Source: Pseudomonadota bacterium
GTDB lineage: Bacteria; Myxococcota_A; Polyangia; GCA-2747355
Length of the DNA: 64,000 nt
Direction: 5' to 3'
Assembly: GCA_016702545.1 (NCBI GenBank)
Contig: JADJDT010000002.1
Location: forward strand, 1 to 64,000
Under the pieces are notes generated by a model that saw only the letters and a program-made list of their open reading frames with translations, ran no database searches and was not told the DNA's origin. Shown one piece after another: positions 24,516 through 34,172 of this stretch (positions within the stretch are counted from its first letter, which is position 1; every line of letters starts with the position of its first letter). The translations under genes and the position numbers were made by a program.

Positions 24516-25859
24516 CTACTCGCGCGCGCGGCTTTCGAAGCGGGTGAACTTGCCGAGGAAGACCATCGGAATCGTGCCCACCGGTCCATTGCGCTGCTTG
24601 CCGATGATCAGCTCGGCCTCGGCGCTGCGCTCGGGGCTGTCCTCGCGCGGCGGACGATGGATGAACATGATCACGTCCGCGTCCTGCTCGAGCGCGCCGG
24701 ATTCGCGCAGATCGCTGAGCTGAGGTTTGCCATCGCGCCGCTCCTCGGCGGCGCGGCGCAGCTGCGAGAGCGCCACGACGGGGAGGCGCACCTCCTTGGC
24801 CAGGGCCTTGAGCCCGCGGCTGATCTCGGCCACCTCGCGCTCGCGACTCTCACTGCCCGCGCGGCCGCGGGCGAGCTGCAGGTAGTCGACGATGATCATG
24901 CCGAGCTGGTCGTCGTGGCTGAAGATCGACTTGTCGGCGCGAAAGCGCCGCGCCTTGGCGCGAATCTCCAGCACCGTCGGTGCGGCGCTGTCGTCGATCC
25001 AGATCGGCGCCTCGGCGATGCGACCCGCGGCCCGCGTCAGGCTGATCCAGTCGTCCTGGTCGAGAAAACCCGCGCGGATGCGGCTCGATTCGACGCGCGC
25101 CTCCGAGGCGAGCAAGCGCTCGACGAGCGCCTCGGAGCTCATCTCGAGCGAGAACACCAAGACGGGGACGTTGTGCGCCAGGGCCGCGTTCTGCGCCATG
25201 TTCAAACAGAGGGCGGTCTTTCCCATGCTTGGCCGCGCCGCGATCAAGATCAAGTCGGAGCGCTGCAGCCCGCCCGTCATGCGATCGAGCTCGGGGAAGC
25301 CCGTCGGCACGCCCGTCAAGGCCTCCTTCTTCTCGTAGCGCTTCTCGATGTTGGTGAAGGTCTGCGCCAGCAGGGTGCCGACCTGGACATAGCCACTGCG
25401 TGCGCTGCGCTGCCCGAGCTCGAAGACGCGCTGCTCGGCACGGTCGAGGAAGTCGGCCACGTTCTCGGGGTCGCCGTAGGCCTCGCCCGCGATGCCCGTT
25501 ACGCCCTGGATCAACTGCCGCAGGGTCGACTTCTCGCGCACCATCCGCGCGTGGAAGGCGATGTTCTCCGTCGTCGGCACGCTCGTTGCCAGCTCGGCCA
25601 GCCGTGCCGCGCCGCCCACCTTCTCGAGCTTCTCGGCGTGGCGCAGCTGCTCCTCGACGGTGATGATGTCGATCGGCTTGCCGGTCTCCGACAGCCGCAA
25701 CATCGCGGCGAAGATCTCCTGGTGCGCCGGCACATAGAAGTCCGGCGCGTCGACCAGCTCGATCGCGAGTTGCAGCGCTTCGCGTGGATTGAGCAGAATG
25801 CCGCCAATGACGGCGGCCTCGGCGTCAGCGTTATGTGGCAGGGCGCGCGCGGTGACCAT
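24516..25859 (-). CDS. dnaB: Replicative DNA helicase
   Basis: 447 residues. The N-terminal helical domain (LPHNADAEAAVIGGILL) is followed by the RecA-like ATPase with Walker A ARPSMGKTALCLN, Walker B LGMIIVDYLQLA, and the C-terminal VALSQLRRAAEERRD and DLRESGALEQDADV. No intein. It forms the hexameric fork helicase. It follows rplI by 57 bp, a common linkage, and runs directly into deoC. Confidence 0.96.
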   Translation of the reverse strand: MVTARALPHNADAEAAVIGGILLNPREALQLAIELVDAPDFYVPAHQEIFAAMLRLSETGKPIDIITVEEQLRHAEKLEKVGGAARLAELATSVPTTENIAFHARMVREKSTLRQLIQGVTGIAGEAYGDPENVADFLDRAEQRVFELGQRSARSGYVQVGTLLAQTFTNIEKRYEKKEALTGVPTGFPELDRMTGGLQRSDLILIAARPSMGKTALCLNMAQNAALAHNVPVLVFSLEMSSEALVERLLASEARVESSRIRAGFLDQDDWISLTRAAGRIAEAPIWIDDSAAPTVLEIRAKARRFRADKSIFSHDDQLGMIIVDYLQLARGRAGSESREREVAEISRGLKALAKEVRLPVVALSQLRRAAEERRDGKPQLSDLRESGALEQDADVIMFIHRPPREDSPERSAEAELIIGKQRNGPVGTIPMVFLGKFTRFESRARE

Positions 25860-25916
25860 GAGCGCAAAGCTCCAAGAGCGGGCGGGCGACGCGCGGCGGG
25901 CGGGAGCCGGAGGCCT

Positions 25917-26375
25917 CTACTCGGCCGCGACGACCCAAACCTTCAAGGCCGCCGTCAGGCCCTTGCCGAGCTGCACGGTGACCGAGTGCACACCGAGCGT
26001 ACGGATCGGCTCCGCCAGTTGGATCTTCTTGCGATCGAGCGTCACACCCTTGCTCGCCAGCGCGGCAGCGATGTCGACGTTGCTCACCGAGCCGAACAGC
26101 TTCTCGTCCTGCCCGGACTGCTGCCCGACCTGGCGCGCGATGTTGATCGTCAGCCCTTCGATCTTGGCCTTGATCGCCATCCCGTCGCGCTGCAGCCGCT
26201 GCTCGCGCGTCGCGATCACGCGCTTCTCATGCTCGAGCTGGCGCAGGCCACAGCCCGTCGCCGCCACGGCCAAGCCGCGGGGAAGGAGATAGTTGCGCAC
26301 AAAGCCGGGTCGAGCCTCGACTACCTGCCCGCTGCGACCCAGATGGGTGACATCTTCGCGGAGGATGACCTGCAT
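25917..26375 (-). CDS. rplI: Ribosomal protein bL9
   Basis: 152 residues, normal length. N-terminal domain MQVILREDVTHLGRSGQVVEV-like with GFVRNYLLPRGLA, a long connecting helix and a C-terminal domain (KLFGSVSNVDIAAAL). Third gene of rpsF-rpsR-rplI, 11 bp after rpsR. Confidence 0.95.
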   Translation of the reverse strand: MQVILREDVTHLGRSGQVVEARPGFVRNYLLPRGLAVAATGCGLRQLEHEKRVIATREQRLQRDGMAIKAKIEGLTINIARQVGQQSGQDEKLFGSVSNVDIAAALASKGVTLDRKKIQLAEPIRTLGVHSVTVQLGKGLTAALKVWVVAAE

Positions 26376-26386
26376 CGGACTAGCTC

Positions 26387-26869
26387 CTACTTCCCGGTCA
26401 CGGCGAACGGCATCAAGGCGAGGATGCGCGCGCGCTTGATCGCCAGCGCGACCTGCCGCTGGTGCTTGGCGTTATTGCCGCAGATGCGCCGCGGCACGAT
26501 CTTGCCGCGTTCCGTGATGAAGTTGCGCAGCAGCTGGGGATCCTTGTAATCGATCACCAGGCTCGGGTCGGCGAGGAAGCGATCGACCTTGCGCCGCCCG
26601 AAGCTGCGCCGGCGACCGCCACCACCGCCACCGCCACCACCACCACCGCCGTAGCCACCACCGCCGCCGCCACCGCCGTAGCCGCCGCCGCCGTAGCCAC
26701 CACCACCGCCGTAGCCGCCGCCACCGCCGCCGCCGCCATAGCCGCCGCCGCCACCACCGCCGCCACCGTAGCCGCCGCCGCCGCCGCCGCCACCGTAGCC
26801 GCCGCCGCCGCCGCCACCGTAGCCGCCGCCACTGCTGCTGGCACCCCTCGAGCTAGATTGCTGGCCCAT
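26387..26869 (-). CDS. rpsR: Ribosomal protein bS18 with long Gly/Tyr-rich N-terminal extension
   Basis: 160 residues, about twice the usual length. The C-terminal ~75 residues are a normal bS18 (KVDRFLADPSLVIDYKDP, FITERGKIVPRRI, KHQRQVALAIKRARILALMP). Before it come about 85 residues that are almost only Gly with regularly spaced Tyr (GGGGYGGGGG units), encoded by GCC/ACC-rich repeats on the plus strand. ATG 26869 overlaps the rpsF stop (TGATG), so the extension is inside the operon and in frame, not an annotation artefact. Its role is unknown; Gly/Tyr-rich tails are typical of RNA-binding low-complexity regions. Repeat length may vary between strains. Confidence 0.92.
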   Translation of the reverse strand: MGQQSSSRGASSSGGGYGGGGGGGYGGGGGGGGYGGGGGGGGGYGGGGGGGGYGGGGGYGGGGYGGGGGGGGYGGGGGGGGGGGGRRRSFGRRKVDRFLADPSLVIDYKDPQLLRNFITERGKIVPRRICGNNAKHQRQVALAIKRARILALMPFAVTGK

Positions 26870-27501
26870 CACTTCGCCTCCCCTTCGCCGCTCGCCGCGC
26901 CGTCGCCGGCCGCTTCGCCAGCGGCCTCAGCGGCCACGTTCTCGCCCGGGCCATCGGCCGCGGCAACTTGGTCATCCGACGCACCGACCGCGGCAGCACG
27001 CTTTCGCGGGCGCACCTCGTCGTCCTCGCCCTCGTCGTCCTCACCGTCGCCGCGCTCGCCGTCCCCGTCTTCGTCCTCGGTGGTGCGACCGAGGTAGTAG
27101 TCCTCTTCATCGAGGCGCGTCTCGGCCGCCGCGACGAAGGTCTCCCCGGTCACATCGGAGGGCCGAGCATTGGGATCGACGTCCGCATCGACCTTGATCG
27201 ACAAGAAGCGGATGACGAGGTCCATCAGCCGCAGATTGCGCTCGACCTCGGCCACCAGCTGCGGCGGCGCGAGGTAGCGCCAATAGAGGTAGATCCCCTT
27301 GTGGTGCTTTTCGATCTCATAGGCGAGCTTGCGCTTGCCCCAGTTCTCCACCCGCAACAGCTTGCCCTGGGCCTGCTCGATCACCTCGCGAATACGCCCG
27401 TTGACCTGCTGGAGCTGCTCGCTCGTCGCCTCGGGCCGCAGGATGTAGATCGTTTCGTACTCGCGCTGGGTCCCGGGTTGGTCCCGCATTGATTGCAGCA
27501 T
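26869..27501 (-). CDS. rpsF: Ribosomal protein bS6 with long acidic C-terminal tail
   Basis: 210 residues; the core (REYETIYILRPEATSEQ, NWGKRKLAYEIEKHHKGIY, RFLSIKVDADV) fills the first ~115. The remaining ~95 are disordered: first acidic (EDEDGDGERGDGEDDEGEDDE), then a small basic patch (RPRKR), then Ala/Gly/Glu-rich. ATG 27501 has GAGGAG 5 nt upstream; the open frame upstream is not used. bS6 pairs with bS18 on the 30S platform. Confidence 0.94.
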   Translation of the reverse strand: MLQSMRDQPGTQREYETIYILRPEATSEQLQQVNGRIREVIEQAQGKLLRVENWGKRKLAYEIEKHHKGIYLYWRYLAPPQLVAEVERNLRLMDLVIRFLSIKVDADVDPNARPSDVTGETFVAAAETRLDEEDYYLGRTTEDEDGDGERGDGEDDEGEDDEVRPRKRAAAVGASDDQVAAADGPGENVAAEAAGEAAGDGAASGEGEAK

Positions 27502-27552
27502 GTGTTCTCCTCGCGGTTGTTGAGCCCCCGTTCGAGACGGGAGCAAGGAGTC

Positions 27553-27576
27553 GCCGCTCGCACCATGCGAGACGGC
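27553..27576 (-). promoter_or_regulatory. Leader hairpin upstream of rpsF
   Basis: GCCG-CTCGCA and TGCGAG-CGGC halves form a ten-pair hairpin with a one-base bulge in the transcribed leader, about 50 nt before the rpsF start. S6:S18 autoregulatory leaders are hairpins in this position, but I cannot confirm the conserved features. Confidence 0.3.
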
Positions 27577-27603
27577 GGCCGAGCCGCGCTGCCTGGCGGC
27601 CCG

Positions 27604-27645
27604 GCCGAGAGCGTGTCCGATACCGCTCTCGGCGGAAAAAGGCAA
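27604..27645 (-). promoter_or_regulatory. Candidate promoter of rpsF-rpsR-rplI with overlapping inverted repeat
   Basis: Minus-strand TTGCCT (27645-27640), 17 bp, TATCGG (27622-27617). A perfect 10-bp inverted repeat GCCGAGAGCG / CGCTCTCGGC (27604-27613, 27624-27633) brackets the -10 region and could be an operator or an early hairpin. Confidence 0.4.
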
Positions 27646-27674
27646 GCTCGCGATCCCGCGCCAGCGGGTCCTAA

Positions 27675-27810
27675 GGACCCGCTCGGAAATAACTTGATCA
27701 ACTGGGCGTTGAGCCGGGAAGGCGCAGCGACGAAGGAATACTGTTGGTATTGCGAGGCGCAGGCGGGATGGATCGACGGCCAGATGGATGAGTTATTTCC
27801 GAGCGGGTCC
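27675..27810. mobile_element. 136-bp palindromic-ended miniature element between rpsF and pth
   Basis: Perfect 20-bp terminal inverted repeats GGACCCGCTCGGAAATAACT (27675-27694) and its complement (27791-27810), with TAA directly repeated outside both ends. It encodes nothing convincing. The left border is also part of a 9-bp palindrome AGCGGGTCC-TAA-GGACCCGCT, which could function as a transcript end. The right border supplies the first base of the pth stop codon region. A non-autonomous transposon is the simplest reading. Confidence 0.6.
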
Positions 27811-28412
27811 TAACCCCCAGCGGGCGGATCCTCATCGTCGGCGCGGTTGTGGCGGTTCATCGCAGCGCTCAGGCCCTCGCCTAGCACCATCGTCGCGGCG
27901 TCGGCCGCGCGCACCAGCGCACGCTCGAGCAAGGGGCGGTCGGCCGGCTGAAAGCCGCCGAGCACATGATCGGTGACCTCACCGACGCGAGGGCGCCCGA
28001 CGCCGATCCGCACGCGGATGAAGTCGCCGTCACCGAGCCGCTCGATCATCGAGCGGATGCCGCGATGACCACCGTCACCGCCCCCCCGCTTGACGCGCAG
28101 CCGCCCGAGCGGCAGGTCGATGTCGTCGTGCAGGACGAGCAGCTGGCTCGGCTCGACGCGGTAGAAGCGCGCCGCGGCGACGACGCTCTGGCCGCTCAGG
28201 TTCATGTAGGTCTGGGGCTTGAGCAGGACGGCGGAGATTCCCCCGCCGAGCGCCCCTACCGCCGCCTCGGCGTCGAGTCGCGGCGCACCACGCCAACTCA
28301 GGCCCGCATCGGCCGCCAGCAGCTCGGCCACGCGAAAGCCGACGTTGTGCCGACTCTCGGCGTAGCGCGCGCCCGGATTGCCCAGGCCGACGACCAGCCA
28401 GCGCGCACTCAC
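27810..28412 (-). CDS. pth: Peptidyl-tRNA hydrolase
   Basis: 200 residues from GTG 28412. Motifs: LVVGLGNPGARYAESRHNVGF (catalytic His), LLKPQTYMNLSG, LVLHDDIDLPLGRLRVK and GGGDGGHRGIRSM. Releases tRNA from prematurely dropped peptidyl-tRNA. Start lies 8 nt after the rplY stop. The last codons (DPPAGG and stop) touch the 136-bp inverted-repeat element, so the C-terminus may have been reshaped by its insertion. Confidence 0.95.
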   Translation of the reverse strand: MSARWLVVGLGNPGARYAESRHNVGFRVAELLAADAGLSWRGAPRLDAEAAVGALGGGISAVLLKPQTYMNLSGQSVVAAARFYRVEPSQLLVLHDDIDLPLGRLRVKRGGGDGGHRGIRSMIERLGDGDFIRVRIGVGRPRVGEVTDHVLGGFQPADRPLLERALVRAADAATMVLGEGLSAAMNRHNRADDEDPPAGG

Positions 28413-28420
28413 GACAGCTA

Positions 28421-29146
28421 CTACTTGCCGCCGCCCTTCGCCGGGGCGGACGACGCCGCCGCGCCAGCCGCCGGAGCCGCTGCCGCCGCGCCCTCGGCCG
28501 CGCCCTCGGCCGCACCCTCGGTGGCCGCCGTCTCGGTCTCGGCCGCACGCCGCGGCAACATCACGCTCGCCAACGTCTGCTCGGCCGGCAGGCAGACTCG
28601 CACCCCGGCCGGGAGCGCCAGTTGACCGACGCTGAGCAGGTCGTTGAGCTTGAGCGGCGTGATGTCGACGACGAAGCGCGCCGGGATCTTGTCCGGCGGG
28701 CACTCGACCTCGAGCGCGCGGAAGACCTGATTCAGCACACCCCCCAGGATCAACCCTTCGGGCCGCCCCTCGAGCACCAGCGGTACCCGCACCCGCACCG
28801 GCTTGTCGAGCCGCACACGGATGAAGTCGACATGGGTGATCGCGCGGCTGAGCTGGTGGACCTGGAAGTCCTTGAGCAGCACCTGCTGCTGCTCGCTGGC
28901 CCGACCCGCTTCTGCCCCGTCCTCGGCCGACGCTTCGATCGTCAGCTCGATCAGGGTGTTCTCGCGCTTCTCCGGATCGATCGCGGCGTGCAGCTCGGCG
29001 GGGCTCAGCGCCAGAGCCACGCTCTCGCCGCCCGCGCCATACACCACTGCGGGCACCAGGCCACGCTGGCGCAGCTTGCGCGCCACGCCCGTGCCCCGCC
29101 CCGTCCGCCGCGTTACCGTCAGCTTGCCGACGTGCATGTCAATCAT
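28421..29146 (-). CDS. rplY: Ribosomal protein bL25 (Ctc form)
   Basis: 241 residues: the 5S-rRNA-binding L25 domain (GTGVARKLRQRGLVPAVVYG, AITHVDFIRV) and the TL5/Ctc C-terminal beta domain (GVLNQVFRALEVECPPDKIP). An Ala/Glu-rich tail of ~45 residues is appended. ATG 29146 has AGGTGTAGAG just upstream. Linked to prs and pth as in many bacteria. Confidence 0.93.
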   Translation of the reverse strand: MIDMHVGKLTVTRRTGRGTGVARKLRQRGLVPAVVYGAGGESVALALSPAELHAAIDPEKRENTLIELTIEASAEDGAEAGRASEQQQVLLKDFQVHQLSRAITHVDFIRVRLDKPVRVRVPLVLEGRPEGLILGGVLNQVFRALEVECPPDKIPARFVVDITPLKLNDLLSVGQLALPAGVRVCLPAEQTLASVMLPRRAAETETAATEGAAEGAAEGAAAAAPAAGAAASSAPAKGGGK

Positions 29147-29241
29147 CTCTACACCTACCCATTCTCAGTCCGACCCGGCGGCGCCGGGGCCGCGGCCGTC
29201 ACAGCAGCGCCCACCCTCCATGCCCGACATGACTGCATGCC

Positions 29242-30186
29242 TTACATGAAGAGCGAGCTGATCGAATCCCCATGGTGAATACGCTTGATGGCCTCGGCCA
29301 AGAGCTTGGCCACCGATAGCACCTTGATCTTCTCGGTCCCGGGCTTGCCCATCGCCAGCGGAATCGAGTTGGTGACCACGACCTCGGCCAGCGCCGACGC
29401 CGCGATCCGCGTGAGCGCCGGTCCCGAGAACACGCCGTGCGCAGCCGTCGCGATCACCCGATTGGCGCCGTTGGCCATCGCGATCTCTGCCGCCTGCGCC
29501 AAGGTGCCGGCGGTGTCGATCAGGTCGTCGACGATCATGGCGTCCTTGCCGCGGACGTCGCCGATCAGGTGCATGGCCTGGCTGACGTTCGGTGCCTCGC
29601 GCCGCTTGTCGATGATCGCCAGCGAGGCGCCCAGCCGCTTGGAAAAGGCGCGCGCGCGCTCGACGCCCCCAGCATCCGGCGACACGACGACCACCTCCTG
29701 GCCGTACAACCGTTCGCGCAGATAGTCGATCAGCACCGGCATCGAGAACAGATGATCGAAGGGGATGTTGAAGAAGCCCTGGATCTGCCCGGCGTGGAGG
29801 TCCATCGAGAGCATGCGATTGGCGCCCGCGGCCGTGATCAGATCCGCGACCAGCTTGGCGGAGATCGGCGTGCGCGGCTTGACCTTGCGGTCCTGACGCC
29901 CGTAGCCGAAGTAGGGCGCGATGGCGATGATCGAGCCGGCCGATGCGCGCTTGAGCGCATCGATCATCACCAGCAGCTCCATCAGGTTCTGGTTGACCGG
30001 AGAGCAGGTCGGCTGCACGACGAAGCAGTTCGCCCCGCGCACGTTCTCGCCGATCTCGACGAAGGACTCGCCGTCCGAGAACTCGGTCACCCGCGCGGCG
30101 CCCAGCGGCACCTCCATGTGCCTGCAGATCTCTTCCGCCAGCGGCCGGTTGGCGTTGCCGGTAAATATGGCGAGAGACCTGAGCAT
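29242..30186 (-). CDS. prs: Ribose-phosphate pyrophosphokinase
   Basis: 314 residues, class I PRPP synthetase. Motifs: FSDGESFVEIGENVRG, ATP-loop region YFGYGRQDRKVKPRTPISAK, MDLHAGQIQGFF, VVVSPDAGGVERARAF and the PRPP loop IVDDLIDTAGT. Makes PRPP from ribose-5-phosphate for nucleotide synthesis, drawing on the same pentose-phosphate pool as the deo genes. AGGAG lies 7 nt before ATG 30186. Confidence 0.96.
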   Translation of the reverse strand: MLRSLAIFTGNANRPLAEEICRHMEVPLGAARVTEFSDGESFVEIGENVRGANCFVVQPTCSPVNQNLMELLVMIDALKRASAGSIIAIAPYFGYGRQDRKVKPRTPISAKLVADLITAAGANRMLSMDLHAGQIQGFFNIPFDHLFSMPVLIDYLRERLYGQEVVVVSPDAGGVERARAFSKRLGASLAIIDKRREAPNVSQAMHLIGDVRGKDAMIVDDLIDTAGTLAQAAEIAMANGANRVIATAAHGVFSGPALTRIAASALAEVVVTNSIPLAMGKPGTEKIKVLSVAKLLAEAIKRIHHGDSISSLFM

Positions 30187-30207
30187 GGCGAAGCTCCTAG
30201 CACCGAG

Positions 30208-30279
30208 TTGGGGCGGCAGGATTCGAACCTGCGAGTGCGGGAACCAAAGTCCCGTGACTTGCCACTTGTCGACGCCCCA
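30208..30279 (-). tRNA. tRNA-Gln (anticodon TTG)
   Basis: A 72-nt cloverleaf on the minus strand. Acceptor TGGGGCG pairs with CGCCCCA, the T loop has GGTTCGAATCC, and the anticodon loop CTTTGGT is closed by CGGGA/TCCCG, giving anticodon TTG (reads CAA/CAG). CCA is not encoded. It lies 22 bp upstream of prs and probably shares its transcript. Confidence 0.95.
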
Positions 30280-30447
30280 AAGACACCAGCCGAAAGAAAC
30301 CGGCCCAGAGACACGAGCCACCTAGTGACACACGCTAGGTAGCAGAAGGCGGCCGGTCGTGAGCTGCGCCGTGGGGTGCCAGACTGCCGTCGATTTGTAT
30401 CGCCAAAGTGGAGCGACGCCGAATCCGCCCCGCGCCTGCCGCGCACG

Positions 30448-30477
30448 CTTATAGGGGATCCCTTCGCTCGCTGTCAA
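30448..30477 (-). promoter_or_regulatory. Strong promoter for tRNA-Gln / prs operon
   Basis: Minus-strand TTGACA (30477-30472), 18 bp, TATAAG (30453-30448): perfect -35 and five of six -10 matches, the best promoter in the window. The TAA stop codon of ispE forms part of the -10. Transcription would start about 160 nt before the tRNA. Confidence 0.75.
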
Positions 30478-31345
30478 GCTCGCCGGCGCACACGGCCAGG
30501 GCTGGAATACCGGTGGAAACTGCCAATTCCGCGACTGCCACGCCAGTCTCCTCGGCGCTCTCGAAGACGCCGAAAACCGTCGGCCCGCTGCCGGTCATGC
30601 AGGCCGCGCGGGCACCGGCGCCGAGCAGGTGGCGCTTGAGCTCGGCCACCGCCGGGCAGAGCCGGATCGCCGGCGCTTCGAGATCGTTGGCGATCCAGGG
30701 CAGCACGGAGGCAAGGGATCCCGTCGGCGGCGGCAGCGCCGGGGGCGCGGGCGCCCGCGCGCCGCGTGCGAGGCCGAGCGCGGCATATACGGAGGCCGTC
30801 GGCAGCGGCTGGCCCGGGTTGAGCAGCACCAGGTGAAGCGGCGGCACGCCGGGGAAGGGCGCGAGCTCTTCACCGACGCCGCGGGCGCGCGCCACGCGGG
30901 GTTGCAGGAAGAAGGGCAGGTCGGCGCCGAGCTCGAGCGCCAGCGCCGCCAGCGCCGCCGGCCCCAGCCCGCGACCCGCGGCGGCGAAGTGCGCCTCGAG
31001 GGCCCGCAGCACCGCGGACCCGTCGCTCGAACCGCCCCCCAACCCGGCGGCCGCCCAGATACGCTTGGTCACGCGCAGGCTGACGGCGGCCGTCGCGCCC
31101 ACGCGCTCGAGGTAGCGCTGCGCGGCGCGTGCGGCGAGGTTCTGCGCGCCATCCAGCTCGGGGCGCTCGGGACAGACACAGCTCACCGTCGTCTGGGCCG
31201 CCGGCTCGCAGCGCAACTCCACCGTGTCCGCCAGGCTCAAGGGCACGAACACGCTGTCGAGCTCGTGATAGCCATCGACGCGCCGCCCCAGCACGCGCAG
31301 CGAGAGGTTGATCTTCGCGGGCGCCCGCAGCGTGACGTGCAGCAT
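30449..31345 (-). CDS. ispE: 4-diphosphocytidyl-2-C-methyl-D-erythritol kinase
   Basis: 298 residues of the GHMP kinase family. Motifs: APAKINLSLRVLGRRVDGYHEL, ATP loop AAGLGGGSSDGSAVL and CMTGSGPTVFGVF. Catalyses the ATP-dependent step of the MEP isoprenoid pathway. ATG 31345 has AGGTG about 9 nt upstream; the longer frame to 31474 reads through a G-tract and is rejected. Usual bacterial neighbours (tRNA-Gln, prs, rplY, pth) follow it. Confidence 0.94.
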   Translation of the reverse strand: MLHVTLRAPAKINLSLRVLGRRVDGYHELDSVFVPLSLADTVELRCEPAAQTTVSCVCPERPELDGAQNLAARAAQRYLERVGATAAVSLRVTKRIWAAAGLGGGSSDGSAVLRALEAHFAAAGRGLGPAALAALALELGADLPFFLQPRVARARGVGEELAPFPGVPPLHLVLLNPGQPLPTASVYAALGLARGARAPAPPALPPPTGSLASVLPWIANDLEAPAIRLCPAVAELKRHLLGAGARAACMTGSGPTVFGVFESAEETGVAVAELAVSTGIPALAVCAGELDSERRDPL

Positions 31346-31375
31346 CGGTCGGCACCTTTCCCCCCCCCGACGCCG

Positions 31376-31460
31376 GAGGCCGCCACTGGGCGGGAAGGGG
31401 CGGGGGGGGGCGGCCCCCGCCGCGGGGGGGGGGGGGGCCGGGGCCGCCGGGAGGGCGACG
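31376..31460. other. G/C homopolymer block
   Basis: Contains a 13-G run near 31425-31437 and further G runs of eight, within an otherwise ordinary intergenic region. It could form G-quadruplexes or be an assembly artefact. The whole 31346-32220 gap holds no convincing conserved gene; a strong GGCCCCCGG/CCGGGGGGCC hairpin lies at 31758-31782. Confidence 0.4.
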
Positions 31461-31505
31461 GCGCCGTGCCACAAGCGGCCGGTCCACGCGCCGGACGCGG
31501 TCGCC

Positions 31506-31865
31506 TCAGGGGGCGGCGTGCCTCCGACTGCGAAAGACGCCCTGCGCGGCAGGCGGAGCGGGCGGCCCCTCGCAGCGCTGTGACCCGCTGGAGCAGGTCT
31601 TTGACAGCTTCGTTACCACGGGGCAAGCGTCCGAAGGCGCCGGGGCCGAGCGGTTGTCAGCACCCTCAACACGGGGGCGTCCCGCGAAGCACCACTGGAG
31701 CCAGCACATTTGGACCTGGAAGCTGGCAGCCGTGGTAGGCTGCAGGGAGCACCGAGGGGCCCCCGGGGCGCGCCGGGGGGCCGGCTCGGCGGGGCACGAG
31801 CTCAAGACCACGGCGATCGCCACTGCGAGGTTTCTCTGCCCTGCCTTCACGTGTAGGAACCTCAT
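31506..31865 (-). CDS. Possible small lipoprotein (doubtful)
   Basis: 119 residues beginning MRFLHVKAGQRN followed by a hydrophobic stretch LAVAIAVVL and a lipobox-like LSSC. The rest is Pro/Ala/Ser/Cys-rich with no recognisable domain and could be a chance frame in GC-rich DNA. The ribosome site is weak. Listed because it is the only candidate in a ~990-bp gap. Confidence 0.25.
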   Translation of the reverse strand: MRFLHVKAGQRNLAVAIAVVLSSCPAEPAPRRAPGAPRCSLQPTTAASFQVQMCWLQWCFAGRPRVEGADNRSAPAPSDACPVVTKLSKTCSSGSQRCEGPPAPPAAQGVFRSRRHAAP

Positions 31866-32220
31866 CGCCTGATCCAGGACCTCGGCCGGTGCAGCGGGTC
31901 GCGACCGGTGGGTAGCACTCTCTCCTACATTTCACCGCACGAGGCAAGCACGTTTTTGCACACGGGACGAACACGCCTCCCGGATCGGGAGCGATCGGCC
32001 CCGCGACGGGCTCGGCGCCGAGGGCAAGGATCCGCCAACACCGCAGGGCTCACGGTAGCGGCAGGAGTCGCAACGCGGTCCCTGGGCGTACAAGACGAGT
32101 GAGGGGGGGCATCCCCTCACCGGGAGGCGTACGAAGCGCATGCATCCCTTCGCCGGCCTGCTCTCCGCCACCCGGCCCATCGCAGCCCCGCGGCCGCGGG
32201 CCGTGTTCCCCGCGCGGCCC

Positions 32221-32248
32221 TTGTGCGAGGGACATGCTGGGCTATGAT
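32221..32248 (+). promoter_or_regulatory. Promoter of glmS-trxB
   Basis: TTGTGC (32221-32226), 16 bp, TATGAT (32243-32248), 85 bp before the glmS start. The -10 matches five of six positions. Confidence 0.55.
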
Positions 32249-32333
32249 GCCGCCGCCCGCGCGGCGGGTTCGGCAGGTGCTGCCGTGCGCTGCCGGCGGG
32301 GTCGCCGGAGAGGGCCGGAGAGGAGCGTCCAGG

Positions 32334-34151
<1,818 letters not shown>

Positions 34152-34154
34152 CCG

Positions 34155-34172
34155 ATGAGGAGTAGCCGATGA
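34155..34172 (+). other. Five-codon minicistron between glmS and trxB
   Basis: A 14-bp tandem duplication (GAGTAGCCGATGA) after the glmS stop creates ATG-AGG-AGT-AGC-CGA-TGA. Its stop overlaps the trxB start as ATGA and its AGGAG serves as the trxB ribosome site. It could couple trxB translation to glmS, or be neutral. Confidence 0.35.

Noticed and set aside
22629..26549. 1306-codon open frame on the plus strand
   Set aside because: It is the antisense of deoB, deoC, dnaB and rplI; its translation is Arg/Gln/His-rich low complexity typical of GC-rich shadow frames.
26600..26850. GCC/ACC repeat array as a non-coding satellite
   Set aside because: It lies in frame inside rpsR between a coupled start and the conserved bS18 domain.
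32249..32333. glmS ribozyme or riboswitch in the glmS leader
   Set aside because: The leader is only 85 nt and shows no ribozyme core; a simple promoter explains it.
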